Of a stretch of DNA of 64,000 nucleotides, positions 10,638 to 19,348 are shown one piece after another; the first letter of the stretch is position 1; every line of letters begins with the position of its first letter. Where the stretch lies: the NCBI GenBank assembly GCA_963719285.1, contig CAVRBO010000004.1, forward strand, positions 744,001 to 808,000. The letters run 5' to 3'. The notes beneath the pieces were generated by a model that was given only the letters and a program-made list of their open reading frames with translations, was not told where the DNA came from and searched no databases. A program made the position numbers and the translations under genes. This stretch comes from C-114 sp963719285 (GTDB taxonomy: Bacteria > Chloroflexota > Limnocylindria > Limnocylindrales > CSP1-4).

Positions 10638-10893
10638 CGGGCATCGGCTGGGACGGGATCCGAGCGGCCGCGAGCGAACGTACCGGTGCTGACGCGTCCC
10701 ACCGCGACGGCCCGGTCGATGGACCGGGAGACGAGCCGACGTTGACCGGACGTGCGGATCACCGGTACGGTCCGGTGCACATCGGCCGGCCGGAACGGCA
10801 GACGGCGCCCGATCACCAGCGGGCGAGCGGCACCCCTGACGAGATCTCGATCCCCGGATCGCGGAGCGGCCCAGGACGGGCTACCTAGGAGGA

Positions 10894-10909
10894 CCAGGCC
10901 TCGGCCTGG
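10894..10909 (+). promoter_or_regulatory. Hairpin next to the subtilase ribosome binding site
   Basis: CCAGGC-CTCG-GCCTGG is a perfect short hairpin immediately before the AAGGGAGG SD of the subtilase gene. A TACCTA -10-like box lies about 40 nt before the ATG. The remainder of the 283-nt gap after mdh shows no gene. Confidence 0.35.
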
Positions 10910-10920
10910 AAGGGAGGCTC

Positions 10921-13900
10921 ATGAACCGTCGACTGCTCTCGGCCGGACTCGGCACGCTGGTCATCGTCGCTGCGGTCATCCCGGCGACGACGTCAGCCAG
11001 ATCCCCGCAGACGCCGCAGGTGGCGACGCGGGTGACCCGACCGTCGATCGATGTGAAGCTCCACCCGGGGATGCTGGCCGACAAGGTCGGCAACGTCATG
11101 GTCGAGCTCGCGGGAGACCCGGTCGTCATCCGCCAGGCCGATGCCAAGGCGGCCGGGACCGCGCTCAGCGCAGCGCAGCGGGCGTCCGTCCGGCGGTCCA
11201 TCAAGGCCAGCCAGGACGCGCTGCGCTCGAAGATCGTCGCCGCCGGTGGCAGGATCCTTGGCCAGTACCAGGACGCGTATAACGGCATCAAGGTCCGGGT
11301 GAACCTGCGCCAAGTGGCCCGGCTCGCCGCGCTGCCCGGCGTCAAGGCGGTCCACGCCATCCAGATCTACACGCAGGACAACACCATCGGGGTGCCCTAC
11401 ATCGGGGCGCCCGCCGCGTGGCAGGCCACCGGATTCACGGGCAAGGGCGTCAAGATCGCGATCATCGACAGCGGGGTCGACTACTACCACGCCGACTTCG
11501 GCGGTTCGGGCGATCCGGCCGACTACGCAGCCGCGGACTCGACCACGCTCGCCGATGGCGGCTTCCCGACGGCGAAGGTCGCCGGCGGCTATGACTTCGC
11601 CGGCAACGGGTTCGACGCCAGCGGCGAAGTCGGCTCCACGACCCCGGCTCCGGATCCAGACCCGCTCGACTGCGGCCCGGCCGACGGAGGCGTCGGTCAC
11701 GGCACCCATGTGGCCGGCACGGCCGCGGGCGAGGGCGTCCTCGCCGATGGTTCGACTTACACCGGCCCGTACAACGCGAGCACGATCACCGGCCACTCGT
11801 GGCTGGTCGGTCCCGGTGTCGCGCCGCAGGCCACGATCTATGCATTCAAGATCTTCGGCTGCGACGGCACGACCGACCTGACCGTCGACGGGATCAACGC
11901 CGCGGTCGCGGCCGGTGTCGACGTCATCAACATGTCGCTCGGACACGCGCTCGGCGAGCCGAGCCCGGACGATCCGTCGTCGGTCGCCAGCGACAACGCC
12001 GTCAAGGCGGGCATCGTCGTCGTCGCGTCGGCCGGCAACGAGGGTGGGAATGCCTATGTCCACGGCTCGCCCGCCGCGGCGACCGGGGTCATCTCGGCGG
12101 CGGCGCTCGACGCGTTGCCGAGCTTCCCGGCCGCGATCGTCCAGGGTGCCGGCACGGACATCCCTGGGATCGACATGAACAGTGCGCCGCTGCCGCTGAG
12201 CGGCACGGCCGATGCGATCACCGACACGGCCACGACCCTCAAGCTCGGCTGCGACGCGGCCGACTTCGCCGGCTTCACTCCTGGCGACATCGCGATCGTC
12301 CAGCGTGGCGATTGCCCGTTCGTGGACAAGGGCACGTTCGCCCAGGCGGCGGGCGCCGCGGCCATCGTCATCGTCAACCGCGATGACACCGACCCGGGCG
12401 ACCTGCCTACCTTCCTCGGCTCATTGCCGAGCTTCTTCACCATCCCGATGATCGGGACGGACCGGACCGCCAAGGCCGCCCTCATCGCGGCCGACGGCGA
12501 CCCGATCACGCTCGCCTCGGGCGGGATCATCGCCAATCCCACCTACCGGAACACCGCCGACTTCAGCTCGGGCGGACCGCGCGAGGGCGACAGCTTCCTG
12601 AAGCCGGATGTCACGGCGCCGGGTGTCTCGATCTCGTCGGCGTTCGTCGGGAGCGGCACGGGCGCCCAGATGCTCAGTGGCACCTCGATGGCCGCGCCGA
12701 GTACGACCGGAGCCGCCGCACTCGCCATCCAGGCCCACCCGACCTGGTCGCCGACACGGATCAAGGCGCTGCTCATGAACACGGCCAGCGTGAGTCGGAG
12801 CCTCATCGTCGGCTACGACCCGCGGATGAACGGCTCGGGCGTGATCCAACCGCGGCGGGCGGTCGACTCGGTCGCCTTCGCGACGACCGGCTGGGGTGAG
12901 GCGAGCCTGTCCTACGGGTACGACCCGCGGGTCGGCAGCCTCACCGATACCCGGTCGATCAAGATCACGAACACGAGCGGCAAGGCGATCACGTATCGCC
13001 TGTCGCGGTCGTTCGTGGGTGACGACCTTGGCGCAGAAGTCCTGTTCTCACGGCGGACGGTCCGCGTCCCGGCCCATTCGAGCCGCAGCGTCAAGGTGAC
13101 GATCCGGCTCTCCCGGGCCGACATGGCCGATCTGCCCGGCGCCGACGCGCTCCCGACGGAGGCCGTCCTGGTCGCCGAGGGCGCCGTCACGGCGACTCCG
13201 ACGACCGGTGGCGAGGGTCGCTACCGGCTGCGGGTCCCGTTCCTGGTCGTCCCGCGCAGCCTCTCCTCGGTCTCGGCGACGGGAGCGAGCCACTTCGTCC
13301 TGGATGCCGGGATCGGCAGCTCGACTATCAACCTCCGCGACACCGGACTGCACAGCGGCAACGCCGACGTCTACGCCTGGGGCCACGTGGACCCCCGCGA
13401 CGGCCTCAAGGAGGTCGACATCCGGGCGGTCGGGGCGCAATCGCTCGACGGCGCATACGGCGGCCTCGGGAATGACGACCGCCTCCTGGGGTTCGCGGTC
13501 AACACGTACGGTCGCTGGACCACGGCCGCGAACAACGAGGTCGACCTGCTCGTCGACACGAACCGCGACGGCGACCCCGACTTCGTGGTGATCGCCGCGG
13601 ACTCGGGCCTCGTCCTGACCGGCATCCCGAACGGACAGGTGCTCGGCTTCGTCGTCGACCTGTCGACCGGCGACCTCGTCGACATCTGGACGGTGAGCGC
13701 GCCGGCCAATGGGTCCACGATCGTCATCTATGCCGCGGCCAGCGACTTCGGCCTGACCGACGGCGGCGGCCCGTTCGACTATGCGGTCGACACGTTCTCG
13801 CTCCAGGACTTCGGCGACGACTCCACGACCGGGTTCGCCGGCTTCGATCCGTTCCATCCGGCCGTCTCGCAGGGCGACTTCGTGGGGCTCGACTCGGGCG

Positions 13901-14061
13901 ACCGCGCCGGCCTGCCGGTCACGGTCGACCTCGCCCGCTTCGGGGACGCACCGGCCCTCGGCTGGATGGTCGTCACGATGGACGACGCCAACGGCGCCGC
14001 CCAGGCGAATCTCATCAGCGTCGCGGGGGTGGGGAGCAAGATCCACGTCCACGGGCACTGA
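10921..14061 (+). CDS. Secreted S8 subtilisin-like serine protease with PA domain
   Basis: 1046-residue exported peptidase. The signal peptide covers about residues 1-27 (hydrophobic core GTLVIVAAVIP, then TTSARS). An I9-type propeptide follows (GQYQDAYNGIKVRV, LPGVKAVHAIQIY). The catalytic triad is visible as Asp183 (IAIIDSG), His260 (GVGHGTHVAG) and Ser589 (SGTSMAAPS). A protease-associated (PA) insert lies at about 400-530 (IVNRDDTDPGDLP), as in Vpr/lactocepin-type enzymes. The C-terminal ~400 residues are beta-rich, with a fibronectin-like segment (ITNTSGKAITY) and an Asp-rich DTNRDGDPDF motif that may bind Ca2+. A strong GGGAGG SD precedes the ATG. Likely a nutritional or surface protease. 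Confidence 0.93.
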   Translation: MNRRLLSAGLGTLVIVAAVIPATTSARSPQTPQVATRVTRPSIDVKLHPGMLADKVGNVMVELAGDPVVIRQADAKAAGTALSAAQRASVRRSIKASQDALRSKIVAAGGRILGQYQDAYNGIKVRVNLRQVARLAALPGVKAVHAIQIYTQDNTIGVPYIGAPAAWQATGFTGKGVKIAIIDSGVDYYHADFGGSGDPADYAAADSTTLADGGFPTAKVAGGYDFAGNGFDASGEVGSTTPAPDPDPLDCGPADGGVGHGTHVAGTAAGEGVLADGSTYTGPYNASTITGHSWLVGPGVAPQATIYAFKIFGCDGTTDLTVDGINAAVAAGVDVINMSLGHALGEPSPDDPSSVASDNAVKAGIVVVASAGNEGGNAYVHGSPAAATGVISAAALDALPSFPAAIVQGAGTDIPGIDMNSAPLPLSGTADAITDTATTLKLGCDAADFAGFTPGDIAIVQRGDCPFVDKGTFAQAAGAAAIVIVNRDDTDPGDLPTFLGSLPSFFTIPMIGTDRTAKAALIAADGDPITLASGGIIANPTYRNTADFSSGGPREGDSFLKPDVTAPGVSISSAFVGSGTGAQMLSGTSMAAPSTTGAAALAIQAHPTWSPTRIKALLMNTASVSRSLIVGYDPRMNGSGVIQPRRAVDSVAFATTGWGEASLSYGYDPRVGSLTDTRSIKITNTSGKAITYRLSRSFVGDDLGAEVLFSRRTVRVPAHSSRSVKVTIRLSRADMADLPGADALPTEAVLVAEGAVTATPTTGGEGRYRLRVPFLVVPRSLSSVSATGASHFVLDAGIGSSTINLRDTGLHSGNADVYAWGHVDPRDGLKEVDIRAVGAQSLDGAYGGLGNDDRLLGFAVNTYGRWTTAANNEVDLLVDTNRDGDPDFVVIAADSGLVLTGIPNGQVLGFVVDLSTGDLVDIWTVSAPANGSTIVIYAAASDFGLTDGGGPFDYAVDTFSLQDFGDDSTTGFAGFDPFHPAVSQGDFVGLDSGDRAGLPVTVDLARFGDAPALGWMVVTMDDANGAAQANLISVAGVGSKIHVHGH

Positions 14062-14122
14062 GGCGCGCCCGAACCGCCGTCGATCGAGCGTAGCGCGCCG
14101 GATCCACGGACAGGCACGAAAC

Positions 14123-14149
14123 GAGACCCGGGTCATCGACCCGGGTCTC
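14123..14149. terminator. Bidirectional terminator between subtilase and BTAD regulator
   Basis: Perfect 12-bp inverted repeat GAGACCCGGGTC with a 3-nt loop, flanked by near-symmetric CGAAAC and TCGTTCG. It lies in the convergent gap and would serve both genes. Confidence 0.8.
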
Positions 14150-14179
14150 TCGTTCGCGCCAGGGTTTGCGCCGGCTCCG

Positions 14180-14989
14180 TCAGGACGATGCGGCCAGGGC
14201 GAGGACCGGCTGGCGACGGAAGTTCCCGGCCGCCACGCGCCGACGCGACCGGACGACGGCGGTCGCCATCGCCGTGCGGTACGTCTCGATCGTCTCGGGC
14301 AGGGGAGGCTCGCCGATCTCGCCGGCCAGGAGGGCCTCGAGGCGGCGGTACTGGCGGAGCACCTGCGAGCGGGACCCGCGCGCGCCGTACACGCAGATCA
14401 GGATCTGGTGGGCTTCCTCGCGGAGCGGGTCGCGGCCCAGCAACTCCAGGGCGGCCTCGCGTGCCCCGTCGAGATCGCCGCCGGCGAGTCGCGCTGCCGC
14501 CGCGAGGGCGAGGGCGTCCTCGCACGCATCCGCGAGCCGTTCGCGATCCCGGGCGAAGCACTCGTGGGGGAACCCTTCGGCCAGTTCCCCGCCGTAGATG
14601 CGAAGAGCTTCCTCGGGCCGGGCGGGTCGGCCTCGAAGAAGGCGTTCGAATTCGGCGACATCGTGCTCGACGGACAGGTCTGCGTGCAGGCCGATGGACT
14701 CCGTGTCCGACTCGATGACCCGGTCGGGGTCCGTTCCGGCGTTCGCCACGGCGCTCCGAACGAGCCACAGGGCCTGTCTGAGCGAGCCCGTCGAGCCACT
14801 GCCGGCGTCCGGCCACAGGTCGGTCGCGATCGCCTCGCGGGTGCGCATGCGCGGCCGCAGGACGAGCAGGGCCATGAGCGCCTGCGATTGGCGGCCGGTG
14901 ATGCGGACGGGTCGATCGTCGATGTGGATGCTCAGCCGCCCGAGCAGGCGGGCGCTGAGTCGGATCGTGGTCGTGGTGTGGGCGTCCAC
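14180..14989 (-). CDS. SARP/BTAD-type transcriptional regulator
   Basis: 269 residues. The N-terminal OmpR-like winged helix (LLGRLSIHIDDRPVRITGRQ, then SQALMALLVL and REAIATDLWP) is followed by a bacterial transcriptional activator domain of TPR-like helices (ALRIYGGELAEGFPHECF, CEDALALAAAARLAGGD, LEALLAGEIGEPPLPETI). SARP proteins usually activate secondary-metabolite or stress genes; the target here is unknown. I chose the GTG at 14989 because GAGGAG lies 9 nt upstream; an ATG at 15037 is also in frame. Two palindromes with GTCCAC half-sites lie in the divergent region towards the Lgt-like gene, which is a candidate target. Confidence 0.8.
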   Translation of the reverse strand: MDAHTTTTIRLSARLLGRLSIHIDDRPVRITGRQSQALMALLVLRPRMRTREAIATDLWPDAGSGSTGSLRQALWLVRSAVANAGTDPDRVIESDTESIGLHADLSVEHDVAEFERLLRGRPARPEEALRIYGGELAEGFPHECFARDRERLADACEDALALAAAARLAGGDLDGAREAALELLGRDPLREEAHQILICVYGARGSRSQVLRQYRRLEALLAGEIGEPPLPETIETYRTAMATAVVRSRRRVAAGNFRRQPVLALAASS

Positions 14990-15318
14990 TGCCAGGATCT
15001 CCTCTGGGAGGAGGATGGTGCCCGGCCCTCCCCCCATCGGGCCGGGAACCGTCACTACGGTCGGCCGCCGCGCCTCGATCGGGCATCCCCAGTCAGCCCG
15101 ATCACACGATCGGCGTCTCGGCCAGCCACTCGAGGTGGCTGCCCGGTCCACCGGTGGCCGTCCGGTGGACCGATGATTGGTTCGCGCCCTCCGGTCCCGT
15201 GAGCGTCGCCATGACAGTGACTCTGTCGGCCAGCCGACATCGAACGCGAGTCCACCACCAGTGGACTTCGCCACGGCTCGCCCTCCGCCGGGACCGGCAC
15301 CGTACACTGGCGGGCACC
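14990..15318. promoter_or_regulatory. Divergent regulatory region with two GTCCAC palindromes
   Basis: The region between the BTAD gene and the Lgt-like gene holds an 11-bp inverted repeat, CGGTCCACCGG at 15144-15154 with its complement at 15162-15172 (7-nt spacer). A second palindrome, AGTCCAC-N5-GTGGACT, lies at 15249-15267. Both share the GTCCAC half-site. A -10-like TACACT lies at 15303-15308, 10 nt before the GTG of the Lgt-like gene. No gene is evident. Confidence 0.55.
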
Positions 15319-16266
15319 GTGGCGACCGCCCTTCTTGCGACGATCACGCTCGATTTCGACCCCGTCGTGCGCCTCGGCGACAGCGGCGTCCGCCTCGACA
15401 CGCTCGCCCTCGCCGGGGCGGTGTTCGTCGCACTCGTCGTCGGGGCACTGCTCGCCGGCTGGACGCCCGCCCGCGATCCGCACATGCCGGCCTGGGCACC
15501 CTCGGTGGACCTCCACCTCCGACGCGACGACCTGCTGTTCATCGTGCTCGGCGTGATCCCCGGCGCGGTCGTCGGCGGACGCCTGGGCTACGTGCTCATC
15601 CACCTCGACTACTACGCGGCGACGCCGGCGGCGATCGTGGACCCGAATCTGGGCAGCCTCGAGCTCGGCTTGGCGGTCCTCGTGGGGACGATCACCGGGG
15701 CATACGTCTGTCGCCTCCTCGATGCGCCGGTCGGCCGCTGGCTCCACGTGGCGACGGTCCCGTTGCTCAGCGCGATCGCCCTGGGCGAGTTGTCACGGGT
15801 CCTCGGCGGTGGTGGGCAGGGTCTGGCATCCGATGCGCCGTGGGCCACGGCCTACGGCGGGCCCGGACCGTGGGCCAGCCTCGTGCCGGGGACACCGGCC
15901 CACCCGGCGCAGGTCTACGGCGCGCTCGTCGCCGTCGCGGCCCTCATCGTGGTCGGGATCCTGTTGTGGCTCGGTGCGTTCGCCGTGCACGATGGGTCGG
16001 TGTTCTTCGTCGGCCTCCTCGCGTGGGCGATCGGCCGGTGCGTGGTGACGTTCGCCTGGCGCGACGACCCGGTGCTCGGCCCGTTCCGGGCGGGCGGTCT
16101 CATCGCCCTGGGGGTCGCCGGCGCGGGCGTCATCGGGATCGTCCTCGCCCGCGCCATGACGCGACGGAGCCGGCGCCAGGCCCACGGCCATCCGCCTGGG
16201 ACGGCTCCGCTCATCGGCGACCCGTCACTGGACTGGCCGGACCCGGAGTCGCGCCCGCCCTTCTGA
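15319..16266 (+). CDS. Degenerate prolipoprotein diacylglyceryl transferase (Lgt)-like membrane protein
   Basis: 315-residue polytopic membrane protein related to Lgt. The segment GGRLGYVLIHLDYYAATP matches the Lgt GARxGYV...Y block, and HPAQVYGAL matches the family HPTQLYE signature. About seven hydrophobic segments are visible. However, the histidine of the usual FHGG motif is not found (GSLELGLAVLVGTITG stands there), and the GRIGNFxNxE active-site stretch reads GELSRVLGGGGQG. The catalytic Arg/Asn/Glu set is therefore absent. It is probably a paralog with another function, with a true Lgt elsewhere. The GTG at 15319 is favoured by the preceding -10 and by Lgt length; upstream ATG 15211 is possible. 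Confidence 0.7.
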   Translation: MATALLATITLDFDPVVRLGDSGVRLDTLALAGAVFVALVVGALLAGWTPARDPHMPAWAPSVDLHLRRDDLLFIVLGVIPGAVVGGRLGYVLIHLDYYAATPAAIVDPNLGSLELGLAVLVGTITGAYVCRLLDAPVGRWLHVATVPLLSAIALGELSRVLGGGGQGLASDAPWATAYGGPGPWASLVPGTPAHPAQVYGALVAVAALIVVGILLWLGAFAVHDGSVFFVGLLAWAIGRCVVTFAWRDDPVLGPFRAGGLIALGVAGAGVIGIVLARAMTRRSRRQAHGHPPGTAPLIGDPSLDWPDPESRPPF

Positions 16267-16378
16267 CGACACGGGCCGGCACGTCGCGGGCGTGTCGCAG
16301 GTGTGTCGGGGGGCCTGTCGGGGGCGGGGTGCCGCGGCCGGCCGACCGCCGCCGGCCCCGGGTCGCTCTGGCCCGCGC

Positions 16379-16384
16379 TATCCT
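16379..16384 (+). promoter_or_regulatory. -10 box upstream of mmsA
   Basis: TATCCT about 80 nt before the ATG of the semialdehyde dehydrogenase gene, implying a 5' UTR of roughly 70 nt. No palindrome or riboswitch was recognised in the UTR. Confidence 0.4.
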
Positions 16385-16462
16385 TGCGGACCGGACCGGA
16401 GCACGCGCGTGGCGCCCGGGCCGGACGCGACAGCCCACGACGCGACACGAGGCGAGAACGAG

Positions 16463-18016
16463 ATGACCCAGGTCGTCGATCCGCGCGGTGCGACGAGCGC
16501 GCCCGCATCCACGCCCGCGAAGAGCGACCGCGTCCACCACTGGATCGGCGGTCGGTCGACCCCCGGGACCTCCGGGCGCTCCGGCCCGGTGTTCGACCCG
16601 GCGACGGGGCGGCTGGCTCGGGAAGTGGACTTCGCGAGTGTGGAGGAGGTCGACGCGGCCGTCGCGGCGGCCAGGGCCGCGTTCCCAGCCTGGCGAGCCA
16701 CATCCCTGGCGAAGCGGGCCGAGATCATGTTCCGGATCCGGAACCTCGTCGACGAACACCGTCACGAGATCGCGGCGTTCCTGACCGCCGAGCACGGCAA
16801 GGTCCCGTCCGACGCGCTCGGCGAGATCGCCCGCGGCCTCGAGAACATCGAGTTCGCGTGCGGCGTCCCGCACCTCATCAAGGGCGGCTTCAGCGAGCAG
16901 GTGTCGACCGGCGTCGATGTCTACCAGATCCATCAGCCCCTGGGCGTGGTGGCCGGAATCACTCCGTTCAACTTCCCGGCGATGGTCCCGATGTGGATGT
17001 TCGCCAACGCGATCGCGTGCGGCAACGCGTTCATCCTGAAGCCGTCCGAGAAGGACCCGTCGGCGTCGATCTACCTGGCCGGATTGCTCGCCGAAGCGGG
17101 CGTCCCGGACGGGGTCTTCAACGTCGTGCACGGGGACAAGGTGGCGGTCGACCGGATCCTCGAGCACCCCGACATCGCGGCGGTCTCGTTCGTCGGCTCG
17201 ACGCCGATCGCCCGGTACATCTACGAGACGGGGACACGCAACGGCAAGCGGGTCCAGGCATTGGGCGGCGCGAAGAACCACATGGTCGTGCTGCCCGACG
17301 CCGACATCGACATGGCGGCCGATGCGGCGGTCTCGGCCGGTTACGGCTCGGCCGGCGAGCGGTGCATGGCGATCGCAACGGTCGTGGCCGTCGGGAGCGT
17401 GGCCGATCCGCTCGTCGCGGCCATCGAGAAGCGGCTCCCCAGGATCAAGGTGGGTCCGGGATCCGACCCCTCGTCCGAGATGGGCCCGCTGGTGACGAAG
17501 GTCCACCGCGACAAGGTCGCCTCGTACCTGGAGTCGGCCACGGCCCAGGGAGCGACCGTGGTGACCGACGGCCGCGAGCACCCGCTCTACGGCTCCTCCG
17601 ACGGGTTCTTCCTGGGCGTCTCCCTGATCGACGACGTCACGACGTCCATGGACGCGTATCGGGACGAGATCTTCGGGCCGGTGCTGACGGTGACCCGGGT
17701 CGCCACGTACGAGGAGGCGGTCCGGATGATCAACGACAACCCGTACGGCAACGGCACGGCGATCTTCACCCGCGACGGCGGCGCCGCCCGCCAGTTCCAG
17801 TTCGACGTGAACGTGGGCATGGTCGGGGTGAATGTCCCGATCCCCGTGCCGGTCTCGTACTACTCGTTCGGCGGCTGGAAGTCGTCGCTCTTCGGCGACC
17901 TCCACATGTACGGCCCCGAGGGCATCCAGTTCTACACCCACTCCAAGGTCGTCACCGCCCGCTGGCCGGACCCCGGCACCTCGAAGGTCGATCTGGGCTT
18001 CCCCCGCACGCGCTAG
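16463..18016 (+). CDS. mmsA: (Methyl)malonate-semialdehyde dehydrogenase (CoA-acylating)
   Basis: 517-residue aldehyde dehydrogenase of the MmsA/IolA type. It converts malonate semialdehyde or methylmalonate semialdehyde with CoA and NAD to acetyl-CoA or propionyl-CoA. Signs are WIGGRSTPG near the start, VVAGITPFNFPAMVPMWMF, the NAD loop SFVGSTPIARYI, GGAKNHMVVLPDAD, and nucleophile Cys301 in GSAGERCMA. The last motif separates MmsA from other ALDHs. The ATG at 16463 precedes the conserved domain. It lies beside the pyrimidine/beta-alanine block, where it would take malonate semialdehyde made by the aminotransferase at 27.6 kb. It sits just outside the repeat-flanked segment. Confidence 0.92.
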   Translation: MTQVVDPRGATSAPASTPAKSDRVHHWIGGRSTPGTSGRSGPVFDPATGRLAREVDFASVEEVDAAVAAARAAFPAWRATSLAKRAEIMFRIRNLVDEHRHEIAAFLTAEHGKVPSDALGEIARGLENIEFACGVPHLIKGGFSEQVSTGVDVYQIHQPLGVVAGITPFNFPAMVPMWMFANAIACGNAFILKPSEKDPSASIYLAGLLAEAGVPDGVFNVVHGDKVAVDRILEHPDIAAVSFVGSTPIARYIYETGTRNGKRVQALGGAKNHMVVLPDADIDMAADAAVSAGYGSAGERCMAIATVVAVGSVADPLVAAIEKRLPRIKVGPGSDPSSEMGPLVTKVHRDKVASYLESATAQGATVVTDGREHPLYGSSDGFFLGVSLIDDVTTSMDAYRDEIFGPVLTVTRVATYEEAVRMINDNPYGNGTAIFTRDGGAARQFQFDVNVGMVGVNVPIPVPVSYYSFGGWKSSLFGDLHMYGPEGIQFYTHSKVVTARWPDPGTSKVDLGFPRTR

Positions 18017-18436
18017 CCGTCCGCCCCGCGGCGCCGCGCCCGGCCGCGCGCCCCGCGCCCCGCCGCGCCAGCGCTTACGCGGCGCCCGCGCCCCGCCGCG
18101 CGCCCGCGCCCCGCCGCGCGCCCGCGCTAGGCGGCGCCGGCGCTTACGCGGCGCCGCGCCCGGCCGCGCGCTACGCGGCGCCCGCACCACGCCGCGCCCC
18201 AAGCCCGATCGCTATCGCCCCCATGATTGCCGTGTAGCACAGGGGCTCGATCGCCAAGGCTCGGCCGGCGCCGCGCCCTTGGCGCTCTCCGTGACGGCCG
18301 GGTCGGCATATCCGGCGTACGCGAGCGCATAAGCCGAGGTCCCGGGCGTCGTGACCGGGCGTTCCGTTTCCTCCCGTGCGTGGGGAGCCCGGCCCGACCG
18401 GGTGAGCGCGGGCCAATCGCCAGGTAAGGGCCGGAT

Positions 18437-18455
18437 ATGACGATGTGGCCGTCAT
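18437..18455. repeat. 19-bp palindromic motif at the XRE start (copy 1)
   Basis: ATGACGATGTGGCCGTCAT, dyad arms ATGACG/CGTCAT. It overlaps the start codon of the XRE gene and is preceded by CCGGAT. The exact reverse complement occurs alone at 44519-44537. It may be an operator or a terminal recognition site of the element. Confidence 0.7.
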
Positions 18456-19207
18456 GGCGACACGCAAGCGGGTCGATGGGCGGCTGGCGGGCGATCGGGA
18501 AGCGCAGGCGATCGCGGCAACGCTCGGCGCCCAGGCGGCGTCGACCCGTCGGAGCCTCCGGCTGGGCCAGGCCACGGTCGCGGTGCGCTGTGGGATCAGT
18601 CGCAGCCGGCTGGGCGATCTCGAGCGCGGGCAGGGGGAGGGCGCCCCGCTCGGGCTGTGGGTCGCCCTCGGTCTCGTCCTCGGCCGACCGCTCCGGGTGG
18701 AGCTCAGCCGGGCGATCGGGACCGACACGGCCGATGCCGGCCACCTCGCGATCCAGGAGCTCGTCCTGCGCCTGGGCCGGGGCGCCGGGTATGGCCGCGG
18801 GTTCGAGGTGCCGACCCGGCCGACCGACCCGGCCCGCTCGACCGATGTCGGCCTGCGCGACGATGCGCGCCGGACGCTCGTCCTGGTCGAGTGCTGGAAC
18901 ACGATCGGCGATGTCGGGGCCGCCGCACGAGCGACGAGCCGGAAGCTCGCCGAGGCCGAGGCCCTCGCGATCGCCCAGGGCGGCGAGCGACCGTTCACCG
19001 TTCGCCGGCGTGTGGGTCGTCCGGGCAGCCGCTCGCAACCGGGCCCTCGTGGCCCGCTACCCGGAGGTCTTCGCCGCCCGCTTCCCGGGCTCATCCGCCC
19101 GATGGGTCGCGGCCCTCACCCATGGCACGGAGCCGCCCCCGGAGCCCGGGCTCGTGTGGTGCGACGTCGGCGCGACCCGCCTCTTCGCCTGGCGCCGCCG
19201 CGCCTGA
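18454..19207 (+). pseudogene. XRE-family HTH protein with nuclease-like C-terminus, frameshifted copy
   Basis: Copy 1 of the gene intact at 33233. The HTH part (ASTRRSLRLGQATVAVRCG, ISRSRLGDLERG) and most of the second domain match copy 2 nearly perfectly. One extra C in ACCGTTCGCCGG (about 19006) then shifts the frame, so the raw frame runs on as an unrelated Arg/Pro-rich tail to 19251. Restoring the frame gives the same ending, LFAWRRRA, at 19207. Most other differences between the copies are synonymous third-position changes; one is Thr for Ile near the C-terminus. The frameshift is therefore recent or a sequencing error. Confidence 0.75.
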
Positions 19208-19242
19208 GCGGCGACCGGACGGCCGGCGGCCGCGACGGGCCG

Positions 19243-19316
19243 CCGCGCTGAACGATGAGCGGGAGGGCCGGCGGCCGCGACGGGAGGACCGGCCGCGCTG
19301 AACGATGAGCGGGAGG
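19243..19316. repeat. Minisatellite, about 1.5 units of ~50 bp
   Basis: Units contain CGCGCTGAACGATGAGCGGG followed by a GGCCGG/CGGCCGCG-rich part. This copy has one full unit and part of another, against almost three at 34021-34153. The array ends 32 nt before the hydantoinase stop codon. Confidence 0.75.
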
Positions 19317-19348
19317 TGGACTTGAACGGCGCCGGGACTCCGCGATCC

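Larger units (their letters stand above)
18054..19316 (+). repeat. Direct repeat copy 1 of a ~1.3-kb XRE element
   Basis: Near-identical to 32836-34153, same orientation, about 14.8 kb apart. Order in the element: a C/G-only tandem array with repeated GCGCTTACGCGGCG-like words (to about 18195), a ~240-nt leader, a 19-bp palindrome, the XRE gene and a minisatellite. Outside the array only a handful of substitutions and single-base indels separate the copies. It fills the convergent gap between mmsA and the hydantoinase gene. Confidence 0.9.
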
